Shown here piece by piece: positions 35,078-45,241 of a stretch of DNA of 64,000 nucleotides. The notes below the pieces were generated by a model. That model was not told the origin of the DNA. It saw only the letters and a program-made list of their open reading frames with translations, and made no database searches. Both the position numbers and the translations under genes were made by a program. Position 1 is the first letter of the stretch; each line of letters opens with the position of its first letter. The stretch comes from UBA7803 sp963822255 (lineage in GTDB: Bacteria > Pseudomonadota > Gammaproteobacteria > Pseudomonadales > Azotimanducaceae), in the NCBI GenBank assembly GCA_963822255.1, contig CAWGGV010000006.1, positions 248,001 to 312,000 of the forward strand, read 5' to 3'.

Positions 35078-35892
35078 GGAGATGCTTCCGCGCCGGCGCG
35101 CGGAATCTTCCAGCAGGTCGACGAGCGACCGGCCGTCGTCGTCGTCGATCAACCGGCGCACCCGGTCGAGCTGACTTTCCAGGGCGGTCAGCGCCTCCAG
35201 CAGCGCGGCTCGATTCAAGCGCAGGATGGGCGCCCAGACCTCGGCGTTGGAGGCGCCGATGCGGGTGAAGTCACGGAAGCCACCGGCGCTGTGGCGAACG
35301 TCCTCCGGACTCGACGAGTTGCAGGTAGGCGAAGGCCAGCAGGTGGGGAAGATGGCTGGTGCGCGCCACCAGCCGATCGTGGACAGAGGCGTCCATGGCC
35401 GTGATCCGCCCGCCCACCGCACGCCACCACGACTCCACCCGGCGCACGGCGTCAGGATCGGTCTCCGCGCAGGGCGTCACGATCACCTCCGCGTTACGGT
35501 ACAGACGGCGATCTGCGGCGGAGGGGCCATGCTGCTCACTGCCGGTCATGGGATGGCACGGCACGAAGCGCGTCCGGCACCCGCCCGGTGGCGGCACGAA
35601 CCTCCTCCAGAACGGCGCCTTTGACGCTCGCGGTATCGAACACGACCGCCGAATGGCCGGCGAGCCGGATCACCCACGGCGCAACGCTGTCGGCCGGACC
35701 GGAAAGCAGCACGGCGTCGGCGTCGTCAGGCACCTGCTCGGCCACCGCGTCGACCACCCCCAGCGCCATCGCCTGGCTGCCACGGTGCGGATGCGGATCC
35801 ACACCGACCACGCGCTCGAACAGGCCCTCGGCCCGCGCCGCCAGGGCGAACGAGCTGCCCATCAGTCCGGTGCCGACGACGACCAGTTGCAT
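35078..35892 (-). CDS. tyrA: Prephenate dehydrogenase (TyrA), two frameshifts
   Basis: The N-terminal NAD domain starts QLVVVGTGLMGSSFALAARA. A one-base loss near 35570 interrupts the motif VPCHPMTGSEQHG, which continues in the next frame through AEVIVTPCAETDPDAV and ASVHDRLVARTSHLPHLLAF; a second break near 35312 leads to SAGGFRDFTRIGASN and the helical end LLEALTALESQLDRVRRLI. These are all standard TyrA blocks. The start overlaps the hisC stop (TGATG). It feeds tyrosine synthesis. No AroA domain or gene follows, unlike in Pseudomonas; the frame continues into cmk. Confidence 0.87.
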
Positions 35893-37001
35893 CAGGCGAG
35901 CACGCGCTCCAGTGCTTCCAGGAAGCGGGCATTCTCCTCGGGCAGCCCGACGGTCACCCGCAGATGGCCGGGCAGCCCGTATTCCGCCACGGTGCGGACG
36001 ATGACGCCCCGCTCGAGCAGTGCGGCGAACACGCTCTGCCCGTCCCCGCCCCGCGGCCCGCTTTGCGGCACCGCGAAGGTGACGAAGTTACCTACCGAAG
36101 GGATGCAGGAGAGGCCCAGTCGCTCGAGCCCGCGCACCAGCTCCGCCATGCCGGCGCGGTTCAGGCGCCGGCTCTCGGCGACGTATTCGTCGTCCGCCAG
36201 CGCCACCTCGGCGGCCGCCTGGGCGAGGCTGTTGACGTTGAATGGCTCCCGGGCCCGGTTCATCAGATCGGCCGCTTCCGCGCTCGATACCGCGTAACCC
36301 ACCCGGAGCCCCGCGAGGCCGTGAATCTTCGAGAACGTGCGGGTGACGATGAGCTGAGGGTAGTCGGCTAGCAGCTTGACCCCGTCGGGGTAGGCGTCTT
36401 CCGACACGTACTCGAAGTAGGCCTCGTCCAGCACCACCCACGTCTGCTCCGGCAGCCGGTCGAGCAGGCCGCGCAGGTCCGCTTGGCCGATCCAGGTGCC
36501 GGTGGGGTTGTTGGGATTGGCGAGGTACAGCACGGCCGTATTCTCGTCCGCCGCCTGCTGCATGGCGAACACGTCCGCGCCGTAGCCCTTCCCGGCCGGC
36601 ACCTCCACCAGGCGGCCGCCGCACAGGGTCACCGCCAGCGGATGCACCACGAACGCGTGCTGCGCGACGATGCCCGAGCTGCCGGGGGTGATCGACATGC
36701 GGGCGGCCAGGTTCAGCACGTCGTTGGAGCCGTTGCCCAAGGTGATCTGGTTCGCCTCCACCCCGAGCTTCGCCGCCAGCGCCTGTTTCAGCCGGAAGCC
36801 GCCGCCGTCCGGATAGCGATTGAGGACCGCGGCCGCACGCGCCACCGCCTCGCGCACGCGCGGGCCCGGACCACGGGGATTCTCGTTGCTGGCAAGCTTG
36901 ACGATATCGGTGATGCCGAGCTCCCGGGTGAGCTCGTCCATGGGCTTGCCGGGCTTGTAAGGCGACAGCGCCGCCACCCGCTGGTTGACGTGCCGGGCCA
37001 T
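35892..37001 (-). CDS. hisC: Histidinol-phosphate/aromatic aminotransferase
   Basis: A 369-residue fold-type I aminotransferase. KLASNENPRGPGPRVREAV opens the family, YLANPNNPTGTWI binds substrate, VVLDEAYFEYV holds the PLP Asp, and TRTFSKIHGLAGLRVGYA contains the PLP lysine. In this operon context (pheA-hisC-tyrA) the Pseudomonas equivalent, HisC2, mainly transaminates aromatic substrates. Start and stop overlap both neighbours by a few bases, so the genes are tightly coupled. Confidence 0.95.
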   Translation of the reverse strand: MARHVNQRVAALSPYKPGKPMDELTRELGITDIVKLASNENPRGPGPRVREAVARAAAVLNRYPDGGGFRLKQALAAKLGVEANQITLGNGSNDVLNLAARMSITPGSSGIVAQHAFVVHPLAVTLCGGRLVEVPAGKGYGADVFAMQQAADENTAVLYLANPNNPTGTWIGQADLRGLLDRLPEQTWVVLDEAYFEYVSEDAYPDGVKLLADYPQLIVTRTFSKIHGLAGLRVGYAVSSAEAADLMNRAREPFNVNSLAQAAAEVALADDEYVAESRRLNRAGMAELVRGLERLGLSCIPSVGNFVTFAVPQSGPRGGDGQSVFAALLERGVIVRTVAEYGLPGHLRVTVGLPEENARFLEALERVLA

Positions 37002-38113
37002 CAGACCACCGCCTGCGGGTAGGAGCCGAGGGATCGCACTTCCATGGCCACCTCGGCTACCTCGTCGAGCACGGCCTGGATGCGCGGCTCGCTCTGATGG
37101 CCGTCGAAGTCGATGAAGAACACGTACGACCAGCTACCCGACTTGGCGGGCCGGGTCTCGATCCGGGTGAGACTGATGCCGTGGGTGTGAAAGGGCTCCA
37201 GCACCCGATACAGGGCGCCGGGCTCGTTCCGGGTGGACACCAGGATCGAGGTTTTGTCGTGGCCGCTCGGCCCCACCCGCTGGCGGCCGATGACCAGAAA
37301 ACGGGTCTTGTTGTCAGGATGATCCTCGATGTTGCCGGCGAGGATCCGCAGGCCGTAACGTTCCGCCGCCACCTCGCCGGCGATGGCGGCCGCGCCGGAC
37401 CGGTCGGCCACCAGCCTGGCCGCCTCGGCGTTGCTGTTCACCGGCGTGCGCGGGATGCCCGGATAGTGGGCGTCCAGCCATCCCCGGCACTGGGCCAGCG
37501 ATTGGGAGTGCGAGAGGATCTCGGAGATCGGCTCCTCGGCCGACTTCACCAGCAGCGCGTGATGGATGGGCAGCTCCACCTCCGCGCAGATCAGCACCGG
37601 CGAATCCATGAAGCAGTCGAGGGTGTGGTTGACCATGCCTTCGGTGCTGTTCTCTACCGGCACCACGCCGTAATGGGCGCCTGCCGATTCCACCTCGCGG
37701 AACACCTCGTCGATGGAGGCCAGCGCCCGGGTGCCGGCGAAGTGGCCGAACTGCTTCACCGCTGCGGTTTCGGTGTAGGTGCCGGGAGGGCCCAGGTAGG
37801 CGATGGTCAGCGGCTGCTCCAGGTTCAGGCAGCACGAGATGATCTCGCGGAACAGGCGCGCCAGGTCCTCGTCGGACAGCGGCCCCTGGTTCTCCTGCTT
37901 GATGCGGGCGAGGATCTGCGCTTCCCGCTCGGGACGATAGAACACGGGCGGCTGGTCGCCGGGCTCGGCGTGCTTGATGCGGGCGACGGCGAGGGCGCAC
38001 TCGGCCCGCTCGTTCAGCAGCCGTTGCAGGTCCCGGTCGATGGCGTCGATGCGCCCGCGCACCGACTCGAGCGATACCGGTGCGCCTCGGGAATCGCTCT
38101 CATCCGCGCTCAT
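37001..38113 (-). CDS. pheA: Chorismate mutase-prephenate dehydratase (P-protein)
   Basis: A 370-residue bifunctional enzyme. The AroQ chorismate mutase helix is residues about 14-100 (VRGRIDAIDRDLQRLLNERA, YRPEREAQIL). The dehydratase has IAYLGPPGTYTETAA, VPVENSTEGMVNHTLD, and NKTRFLVIG with the catalytic TRF. The C-terminal ACT domain reads KTSILVSTRNEPGALYRVL and LTRIETRPAK, the phenylalanine-sensing site. It converts chorismate to phenylpyruvate. Overlaps serC by 14 bases. Confidence 0.97.
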   Translation of the reverse strand: MSADESDSRGAPVSLESVRGRIDAIDRDLQRLLNERAECALAVARIKHAEPGDQPPVFYRPEREAQILARIKQENQGPLSDEDLARLFREIISCCLNLEQPLTIAYLGPPGTYTETAAVKQFGHFAGTRALASIDEVFREVESAGAHYGVVPVENSTEGMVNHTLDCFMDSPVLICAEVELPIHHALLVKSAEEPISEILSHSQSLAQCRGWLDAHYPGIPRTPVNSNAEAARLVADRSGAAAIAGEVAAERYGLRILAGNIEDHPDNKTRFLVIGRQRVGPSGHDKTSILVSTRNEPGALYRVLEPFHTHGISLTRIETRPAKSGSWSYVFFIDFDGHQSEPRIQAVLDEVAEVAMEVRSLGSYPQAVV

Positions 38114-39186
38114 GTTCGAAGCTCTGCATGTAGTCCACCAGCGCGTCCACGGCCGCTTCCGGCACGGCGTTGTAGAGGCTCGCGCGCATGCCGCCGACGC
38201 TGCGGTGGCCCTTCAGGTTGGTGAGACCGCGCTCCTCCGCGCCGGCCAGGAACGGCTTGTCGAGGGCCGGATCCGGCAGGGTGAACGGCACGTTCATGAT
38301 CGAGCGGTCGTGCTTCGCCACCGGCGAGTGGTAGAAGTTGCTGCTCTCGAGCACCGCGTAGAGCTTGCCGGCCTTGCGCTGGTTGATCGCCTGGATACCG
38401 GCCACGCCGCCCCGATCCTTCAGCCACTCGAACACCAGCCCCGCGAGATACCAGGCGTAGGTCGGCGGGGTATTGGACATGGATCCGGCTTCGGCATGCA
38501 CGGCGTAGTCCAGCATGCTGGGCGTGCCGGATCGGGCGTGGCCGAGCAGGTCGCGCCGCACCATCACCACGGTGAGCCCGGCCGGGCCGATGTTCTTCTG
38601 CGCTCCTGCGTAGATCAGCGCGAACCGCGACACGTCCACCGGCCGCGACAGGATGTCCGACGACATGTCGGCCACCAGCGGCGTCGGTAGGTCCGGGAAC
38701 TCGTGGAACTGCACCCCGCCGATGGTCTCGTTGGAGCAGAGGTGCAGATAGGCGGCATCCGGTCGACAACGACCAGGACGCCGGGTCCGGTATTTCCATG
38801 AAGCCGCTCGCCTCGGAGCTGGCCGCCACGTTCACGTCGCAGAAGCGCTTGGCTTCCTTGATGGCTTTGCTGGACCAGGAGCCCGTGTTCACGTAGTCCG
38901 CGCGGGTGGCCTCGCCCAGCAGGTTCAGCGGCACCATGGCGAACTGAGTGGTGGCGCCGCCCTGCAGGAACAGCACAGCGTAGTCATCGGGCACGGCCAT
39001 GAGCTCGCGGAAGTCGGCCTCCGCCCGCTCGGCGATGCCGATGAAGGCGGCGCTGCGGTGGCTCATCTCCATCACCGACATGCCGGTGCCGCGGAAGTCG
39101 AGCATCTCGTCGCGTGCGCGCTCGAGCACCTCGAGCGGCAGCGCCGCCGGGCCGGCGGAGAAATTGAACACCCGGCGCCCGCTCAT
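38100..39186 (-). CDS. serC: Phosphoserine aminotransferase, one frameshift
   Basis: About 361 residues after removing one extra base near 38761. N-terminal half RVFNFSAGPAALPLEVLERA, FLQGGATTQFAMVPLNLLG; after the break the next frame gives LHLCSNETIGGVQFHEFPD, then the PLP lysine in YAGAQKNIGPAG and the end GGMRASLYNAVPEAAVDALV. It makes phosphoserine (and the pyridoxal precursor with PdxB). Normal length, so the break is most likely an artefact. Sits between gyrA and pheA as in Pseudomonas. Confidence 0.95.
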
Positions 39187-39209
39187 GGAGCGGCCCCGAT
39201 CACCGCTGT

Positions 39210-39249
39210 TGGGGCAGCAGTTTCCGGAAAGGAAACTGCCAAGCTGCCC
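39210..39249. other. Strong hairpin in the gyrA-serC gap
   Basis: GGGGCAGC pairs with GCTGCCCC (outer 8 bp), then AGTTTCC pairs with GGAAACT (inner 7 bp) with a 5-base bulge on one side and a 5-base loop. No T-run follows in either direction, so it is not a classical terminator; RNA processing or mRNA stability between gyrA and serC is possible. A decayed REP-like stretch (CGATCTCCAGGTCGCGATTC) lies beside it at 39261-39280. Confidence 0.55.
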
Positions 39250-39285
39250 CGCAGGGGCGGCCGATCTCCAGGTCGCGATTCCGGG

Positions 39286-41850
39286 CTACTCACCGCCATT
39301 CTCCTCGTCTTCCGACTCCACGATCCGCTGCACGCCCACCAGCCGCTCGTCGCCGCGCAGATTGATGAGCCGCACCCCCTGGGTATTGCGACCCAGCAGC
39401 GAGACCTCGTCGGCCAGGGTCCGCACCAAGGTGCCCAGGTTGCTGATGAGCATGATCTCATCGCCGTCGAACACCTGCACCGCCCCGATCAGGTCGCCGT
39501 TCCTGGAGGAGGTCTTGATGGCGATCACGCCCTGGGTGCCGCGTCCCTTCACCGGGAACTCGTCCACCAGCTGTGCGCTTGCCGTAGCCGTGCTCGCTGG
39601 CCGTCAGCACGTAGCCGTTGTCCTGGGGAATGATCAGCGAGATCAGCCGGTGGCCGCCTCGAGGCTGATGCCGCGCACGCCGCGGGCCGTGCGGCCCATG
39701 GCGCGGACGTCGGACTCCTTGAACCGCACCGCCTTGCCGGAGCTCGCGGTCAGCAGCACGTCGCAGGTGCCGTCGGTCAGCGCGACGCCGACCAGGGTGT
39801 TGTCTTCCTCGAGCTCCAGCGCGATCAGGCCCGTGGAGCGGGGCCGCGAGAACTGCTCGAGCGGCGTCTTCTTCACCGTGCCGTTGGCGGTGGCCATGAA
39901 GATGAACCGGTCCTCGGAGTACTCCTTGATCGGCAGGATGGCCGAGATCCACTCGTCACCGGACAGCGGCAGCATGTTCACCAGCGGCCGGCCTTTGGCG
40001 CCGCGGCTGGCCTGGGGAATCAGGTAGACCTTGAGCCAGTACACCTTTCCGAGGTTGGAGAAGCACAGCAGGGTGTCGTGCGAATGGGCCACCAGCAGGT
40101 GCTCGACGAAGTCCTCGTCCTTCACCGAGGTGGCCGCGCGGCCCCGCCCGCCCCGCTTCTGAGCCTGGTAGCTGTCGAGCGGCTGGGTCTTGGCGTAGCC
40201 GTGGTGGGAGATGGTCACCACCAGGTCCTCTTCGGTGATCAGGTCCTCGACGGTGAGGTCCTCCTGGGTGGAGAGGATCTCGCTGCGTCGGTCGTCGCCG
40301 TAGGTGTTGCGGACCTCGGCGAGCTCGTCACGGATCACCTGCATCAACCGCTGCTGGGAAGCGAGAATCTCCTGCAGGTCGGCGATCTCGTCGAGGATGC
40401 CCTGGTAGTCTTCCAGCAGCTTGCCCTGCTCGAGGGCGGTCAGGCGCTGCAGGCGCATGTCGAGAATGGCCTGGGCCTGCTCCTCGGAGAGCCAGTACAG
40501 GCCGTCGCGGAACCCGAACTCATCGGCCAGCCCGTCCGGCCGGCAGGCGTCGCTGCCGGCCCGCGCGAGCAGCGCCTGCACGGCGTCGGACTCCCAGCCG
40601 CGCCCCATCAGCGCGGTGCGCGCCTCGGCGGCTCCGGGAGAGGCCTTGATCAGCTCGATGACCGGATCGATGTTCGCCAGCGCTACCGCCTGACCTTCCA
40701 GAATGTGGCCCCGCTGGCGGGCGCGCCGCAGCAGGTAGATGGTGCGGCGGGTGACCACCTCGCGCCGGTGCTGGATGAACGCCTCCAGCATCTGCTTCAG
40801 GTTCAGCACCTTGGGCTGGCCGTGCACCAGCGCCACGCAGTTGATGCCGAACACGGTCTGCAGCTGGGTCTGGGCGTAGAGGTTGTTCAGCACCACCTCG
40901 CCGGAGTCGCCACGACGCATCTCGATCACCACCCGGAGCCCGTCCTTGTCGGACTCGTCGCGGAGCTCGCTGATCCCCTCGATCTTCTTGTCCTTGACCA
41001 GCTCGGCGATGCGCTCGATGAGCCGCGCCTTGTTGAGCTGGTAGGGAATCTCGGTGATGACGATGACGTCCCGGCCCGTCTTGTCGTCCTGGATCACCTC
41101 GGCCCGGGCGCGCACGTAGATGCGCCCGCGCCCCGTGCGGTACGCCTCGACGATGCCGGCGCGGCCGTTGATGATCGCCGCGGTGGGAAAGTCCGGCCCC
41201 TTGACGTGCTCCATGAGCCCGTCGACGGTAATGTCCGGGTCGTCGAGCAGCGCCAGGCAGCCATCCACCACCTCGCGCAGATTGTGGGGAGGGATGTTGG
41301 TGGCCATGCCCACCGCGATCCCCGAGCTGCCGTTCACCAGCAGGTTCGGCACCTTCGTGGGAAGCACGTCCGGCATGCTCAAGGTGTCGTCGTAGTTGGG
41401 GACGAAGTCGACGGTTTCCTTGTCGAGATCGGCCAGCAGCTCCGTCGCCATCCGCGACATCCGCACCTCGGTGTAACGCATGGCCGCCGGCGGATCGCCG
41501 TCCACGCTGCCGAAGTTGCCCTGCCCGTCCACCAGCGGGTAGCGCATGGAGAATTGCTGGGCCATGCGTACGACGGTGTCGTAGATGGCCACGTCGCCAT
41601 GGGGATGGTACTTGCCCATCACCTCGCCCACCACCCGGGCCGACTTCATGTACGGGCGGTTGAAGGTGTTGTTCAGCTCGTTCATGGTGAACAGCGCCCG
41701 CCGGTGCACCGGCTTCAGGCCGTCGCGCACGTCGGGCAGCGCCCGCCCCACGATCACGCTCATGGCGTAATCGAGATACGACTGGCGCAGCTCGTCCTCG
41801 ATGTTGACCGGGATGATTTCCCGGCCCGGATCAGACCCGAGATCGGACAT
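39286..41850 (-). CDS. gyrA: DNA gyrase subunit A, two frameshifts
   Basis: About 854 residues. The breakage-reunion domain has the QRDR (KYHPHGDVAIYDTVVRMAQ), active-site Tyr in RYTEVRMSRM, and IPYQLNKARLIERIAELV. The C-terminal wheel includes the GyrA box KRGGRGR, which separates it from ParC. Breaks lie near 39652 (one base lost, EAGHRLISLIIPQ) and near 39577 (one base gained, KRT/DEFPVKGRGTQG). The start codon MSDLGSDPGREIIPVN is at 41850. The residue matching E. coli Ser83 is Val. Confidence 0.96.
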
Positions 41851-42200
41851 AGGATGGCACTTCGGGAAAGCCGCACATTTTACCAGATCGGCGGCGCCGG
41901 CGGGGCCCGGACCCGGCCGGCGTTGTGGAACGGCCTTTCGGCGGCGATTCTTCGTTCCCGGCCGGGAGAAGGACGCGGGCCGACGGGTCGGCGCGCGCCG
42001 GAGCGGCACCTGACGGACCATCTGAGCGACGGCCGAGGCCCGCGCTGCGCGCGGGGGAGCAGATTGACCGCGTGGTCTGGGGACAACTCCGCGGAGTGAG
42101 GGAACCGGGGCCCGGCCGAGCTGGCCCCCAGGTGACGACCCGGCGGGGGACCCACACACCGCCGAGCACGGGCTTGGTCTCGCACGGTAGCTGCCGCAAA
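41851..42200. other. Intergenic DNA between gyrA and the deaminase gene
   Basis: About 350 bases without a supported gene; long frames here have arbitrary Pro/Arg/Gly-rich translations. It must hold the divergent gyrA promoter, but no clear -35/-10 pair stands out. REP copies begin at its right side. Confidence 0.5.
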
Positions 42201-42390
42201 GATCGCGACCGGGAGGTCGCTCCCACAGGAGATCGCGACCGGGAGGTCGCTCCCACAGGTCGCTCCCACAGGAGATCGCGGCCGGGAGGCCGCTCCCACA
42301 GGTCGCTCCCACAGGAGATCGCGGCCGGGAGGCCGCTCCCACAAAAAAAAAGGAGGTCGCTCCCACAAAAAAAAGCCTGGTCGCTCCCAC
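42201..42390 (+). repeat. REP-type array (locus 4)
   Basis: Four palindromes at 42201, 42231, 42274 and 42317. The first two have stem GCGACC/GGTCGC, the last two GCGGCC/GGCCGC, both around GGGA, so the paired positions changed together. Extra tails (GGTCGCTCCCACA) and two A-runs are interspersed. It lies just upstream of the deaminase start. Confidence 0.88.
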
Positions 42391-42415
42391 TGAAGGACGC
42401 GGCTAGAATCGCGCG

Positions 42416-43732
42416 ATGCCGAAGAGCCGAGTCGACATGATCGTGGACGCCCGCTGGGTGCTGCCCATCGCGCCCGAGAACCGGGTGTTGGAGCGGGCCG
42501 CGGTGGCGGTGACGGGTGGGCGCATCGTCGCCGTGGGGCCGCGGGACGCGGTGCGGGCCGGGCACGAGGGGCCCATGGTCGAGCTCCCCGGGCACGTGCT
42601 GCTGCCGGGCCTGGTGAACGCTCACGGCCACGCGGCCATGACCCTGATGCGCGGCTTCGCCGAGGACGCGCCGCTGGAACGCTGGCTGAACGAGCACATC
42701 TGGCCGCTGGAGGCGAGGCTGGTGAGCGAGGCGTTCGTGCGCGACGGCACCGCGCTGGCGGCGGCGGAGATGATCAGGAGCGGCACCACCTGCTTCTCCG
42801 ACATGTACTTCTTTCCGGAAACCGCGGCCGACGTGGCGCGCGAAGCCGGCCTGCGCTGCCAGGTGGCGTTCCCCGTCATCCCTTTCCCGAACGCCTGGAG
42901 CAGCGGCGTGGATGAAGCGCTGCACAAGGGCATGGCCCTGCACGACACCTACCGGGAACATCCGCAGGTCCGGGTGGCGTTCGGGCCCCACGCGCCCTAC
43001 AGCGTCAGCCGGGCGGATCTGGAACGGGTGCTGATGTACTCCGAGGAGCTGGACGCAGCCGTGCACATTCACCTTCACGAGACCGCGGCCGAGGTGGCGG
43101 AGGCGCGGGCGGCGCTCGGCATGAGCTGGATCGACCTGTTGTCGGAAATGGGCCTGCTGGGGCCGCGGCTCCAGGCCATCCACGTCACCCAGGCGGACGA
43201 AGAGGAGATCGAGCGCCTGGCCGAGGCCCGGGTGCAGGTGGTGCATTGCCCCCACTCGAACCTCAAGCTGGCCAGTGGCATCTGCCCGGTGACCCGCCTG
43301 CAGGCGGCGGGGGTCAACGTGGCCCTCGGCACCGACGGCGCCGCCTCGAACAATGCCCTGGACCTGTTCGCCGAGGCGAGGCTGGCGAGCCTGCTCGCCA
43401 AGGTGACCACCGGCGACGTGCGTTCGCTGCCGGAAACCCGCGCCCTGGAGATGGCGACCCTGGGCGGAGCGCGGGCGCTGGGCCTCGACCCGGACATCGG
43501 CTCCATCGAGCCCGGCAAGCAGGCGGACCTGATCGCCGTGAACCTGGGGGAGGCCCGCTTTCAGCCCGTCTACGACCCGATGTCGCCGCTGATCCACAAC
43601 AGCGTTGCGAGCGCCGTCAGCCACGTCTGGGTGAGCGGCCGGCCGTTGCTCGCGGGCGGCGAGCTCGTGACCCTGGACGAGGCGGGGGTGGTGCAGGCAG
43701 CCTCCCGCTGGGCACAGGAAGTACGGGGATAG
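42416..43732 (+). CDS. Amidohydrolase, 5'-methylthioadenosine/S-adenosylhomocysteine deaminase family (MtaD-like)
   Basis: A 438-residue TRZ/ATZ-type enzyme. Metal and catalytic motifs: LVNAHGHAAMTLMRG (HxH), HIHLHETAAEV (His and Glu), IHVTQADEEE (His), and LGTDGAASNNALDLF (Asp). It would deaminate MTA or SAH to the inosine forms. In Pseudomonas the equivalent gene lies next to gyrA and ubiG as here, where it belongs to methionine salvage. The next gene starts five bases after its stop. Confidence 0.9.
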   Translation: MPKSRVDMIVDARWVLPIAPENRVLERAAVAVTGGRIVAVGPRDAVRAGHEGPMVELPGHVLLPGLVNAHGHAAMTLMRGFAEDAPLERWLNEHIWPLEARLVSEAFVRDGTALAAAEMIRSGTTCFSDMYFFPETAADVAREAGLRCQVAFPVIPFPNAWSSGVDEALHKGMALHDTYREHPQVRVAFGPHAPYSVSRADLERVLMYSEELDAAVHIHLHETAAEVAEARAALGMSWIDLLSEMGLLGPRLQAIHVTQADEEEIERLAEARVQVVHCPHSNLKLASGICPVTRLQAAGVNVALGTDGAASNNALDLFAEARLASLLAKVTTGDVRSLPETRALEMATLGGARALGLDPDIGSIEPGKQADLIAVNLGEARFQPVYDPMSPLIHNSVASAVSHVWVSGRPLLAGGELVTLDEAGVVQAASRWAQEVRG

Positions 43733-43736
43733 CGCC

Positions 43737-44442
43737 ATGACCGACCAAGCCAACGTCGATCACGAGGAAATTGCCAAGTTCGAGGCCCTGGCCAGCCGCT
43801 GGTGGGATCCCGAAGGGGATTTCAAGCCGCTCCACGACATCAACCCGGCACGGCTCGCCTACGTGCAGGAACGCGCCGAGCTGTCCGCCGGGCCGCTTCT
43901 CGACGTCGGCTGCGGCGGCGGCATTCTGTCCGAAAGCCTGGCCCGCGCCGGGGCGAAGGTCACCGGCATCGACATGGCCGCCTCGCCGCTGTCGGTGGCG
44001 CGCCTGCATGCGCTCGACACCGGCACCGACGTGGAGTACCTGACCATCACGGCCGAGGCATTGGCGGAGCAACGGCCGGCCGACGTTCGCCACCGTCACC
44101 TGCATGGAGATGCTGGAGCACGTGCCCGACTATCCCCGCACGGTCAGCGCCTGCGCCGCGCTCGCCGCACCGGGCGGACAGCTGTTCTTCTCCACCATCA
44201 ACCGCAATCCCAAGGCATACCTGCTGGCGGTGATCGGCGCCGAGTACGTGCTCGGGCTGCTGCCCCGCGGCACTCACGACTACGAAAAGTTCATCAAGCC
44301 TCACGAGCTGGCCGACGCGGTCCGCGAGGCGGGGCTCGTGGTCCGGGACGTCCGGGGCATGCGGTACAATCCGTTCACCCGCCGCTGCTCGCTCACCACC
44401 GACGTCGACGTGAACTACCTGCTGCATGCCGAAAAGCCTTGA
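43737..44442 (+). CDS. ubiG: 3-demethylubiquinone/polyprenol O-methyltransferase, one frameshift
   Basis: About 235 residues. FEALASRWWDPEGDFKPLHDIN and LLDVGCGGGILSESLARAGA are family hallmarks (SAM motif I); one extra G near 44086 breaks TVTCMEMLEHVPD, which continues in another frame with STINRNPKAYLLAVIGAEYV, GTHDYEKFIKPHEL and the end DVDVNYLLHAEKP. It performs both O-methylations of ubiquinone. Its last 17 bases overlap the yciK start. The mupP/gph phosphatase that lies between ubiG and yciK in Pseudomonas is missing. Confidence 0.94.
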
Positions 44443-45241
44443 CTACCCCGAGCTCGACGAAGGCCGGCGCCACTGGCGCTACCAGCCGGCCTCCGACTGC
44501 CTGAGCGACAAGGTCGTGCTGGTCACCGGCGCCGGCGACGGCATCGGCCGGACGGCCGCCCGCACGTTCGCCAGCTACGGTGCTCACGTGATCCTGCTCG
44601 GCCGCACCCGCAGCAAGCTCGAAGCGGTGTTCGACTGGATCACGGCCGGCACCGACACCCGGCCGGTGATCGTGCCGTGCGATCTGGCGGCATTGGCAGA
44701 CGAGAGCACGGGCGCCCTGGTGGACGCCATCGAGGGAGAGTTCGGGCGCCTCGACGGGTTGCTCCACAACGCATCGCTCCTCGGCCCCCACGTGCCAGTG
44801 GCGCACTACGACAGTCAACAGTGGCAGAGCGTCATGCAGGTGAACGCCTACGCGCCGTTTCTGCTCACCCGCGATCTGCTCCCGCTGCTGGAGGCCAGCG
44901 GCGACGCCTCGGTGGTGTTCACCTCCTCGAGCGTCGGCCGCAAGGGCCGCGCCTACTGGGGCGCCTACGCGGTGTCGAAATTCGCCCTGGAGGGGATGTG
45001 CCAGGTGCTCGCCGACGAGCACGAGAGCGCCGGCAGGATCCGCTTCAACTCGTTGAACCCCGGCGCCACCCGCACCCGCATGCGCGCCACGGCGTATCCG
45101 GGCGAGAATCCCGCCAGCGTTGCCACCGCTGAGCAGAAGATGGACGTCTATTTGTACCTGTTCGAAGCCGCGTCCCGAGGGCTTACCGGTGCCGCCGTCG
45201 ACGCCCGGAGTTGGCCGGGGCCGGATCAGAGCTCCGGATAG
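44426..45241 (+). CDS. yciK: YciK-family short-chain oxidoreductase
   Basis: A 271-residue classical SDR: VLVTGAGDGIGRTAARTFA (Rossmann), LLHNASLLGP (NAG-like), SSSVGRKGRAYWGAYAVSKFA with catalytic Ser and YxxxK, and LNPGATRTRMRATAYPGENP. YciK members start with this xYxxxxDxL(K/S)D preface and lie beside ubiG in many gammaproteobacteria; their substrate is unknown. Convergent with rluB, overlapping it by 16 bases. Confidence 0.9.
   Translation: MPKSLDYPELDEGRRHWRYQPASDCLSDKVVLVTGAGDGIGRTAARTFASYGAHVILLGRTRSKLEAVFDWITAGTDTRPVIVPCDLAALADESTGALVDAIEGEFGRLDGLLHNASLLGPHVPVAHYDSQQWQSVMQVNAYAPFLLTRDLLPLLEASGDASVVFTSSSVGRKGRAYWGAYAVSKFALEGMCQVLADEHESAGRIRFNSLNPGATRTRMRATAYPGENPASVATAEQKMDVYLYLFEAASRGLTGAAVDARSWPGPDQSSG

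Noticed and set aside
40078..42099. Long plus-strand open frame opposite gyrA
   Set aside because: A shadow frame: it mirrors gyrA codons in GC-rich DNA and matches no family.
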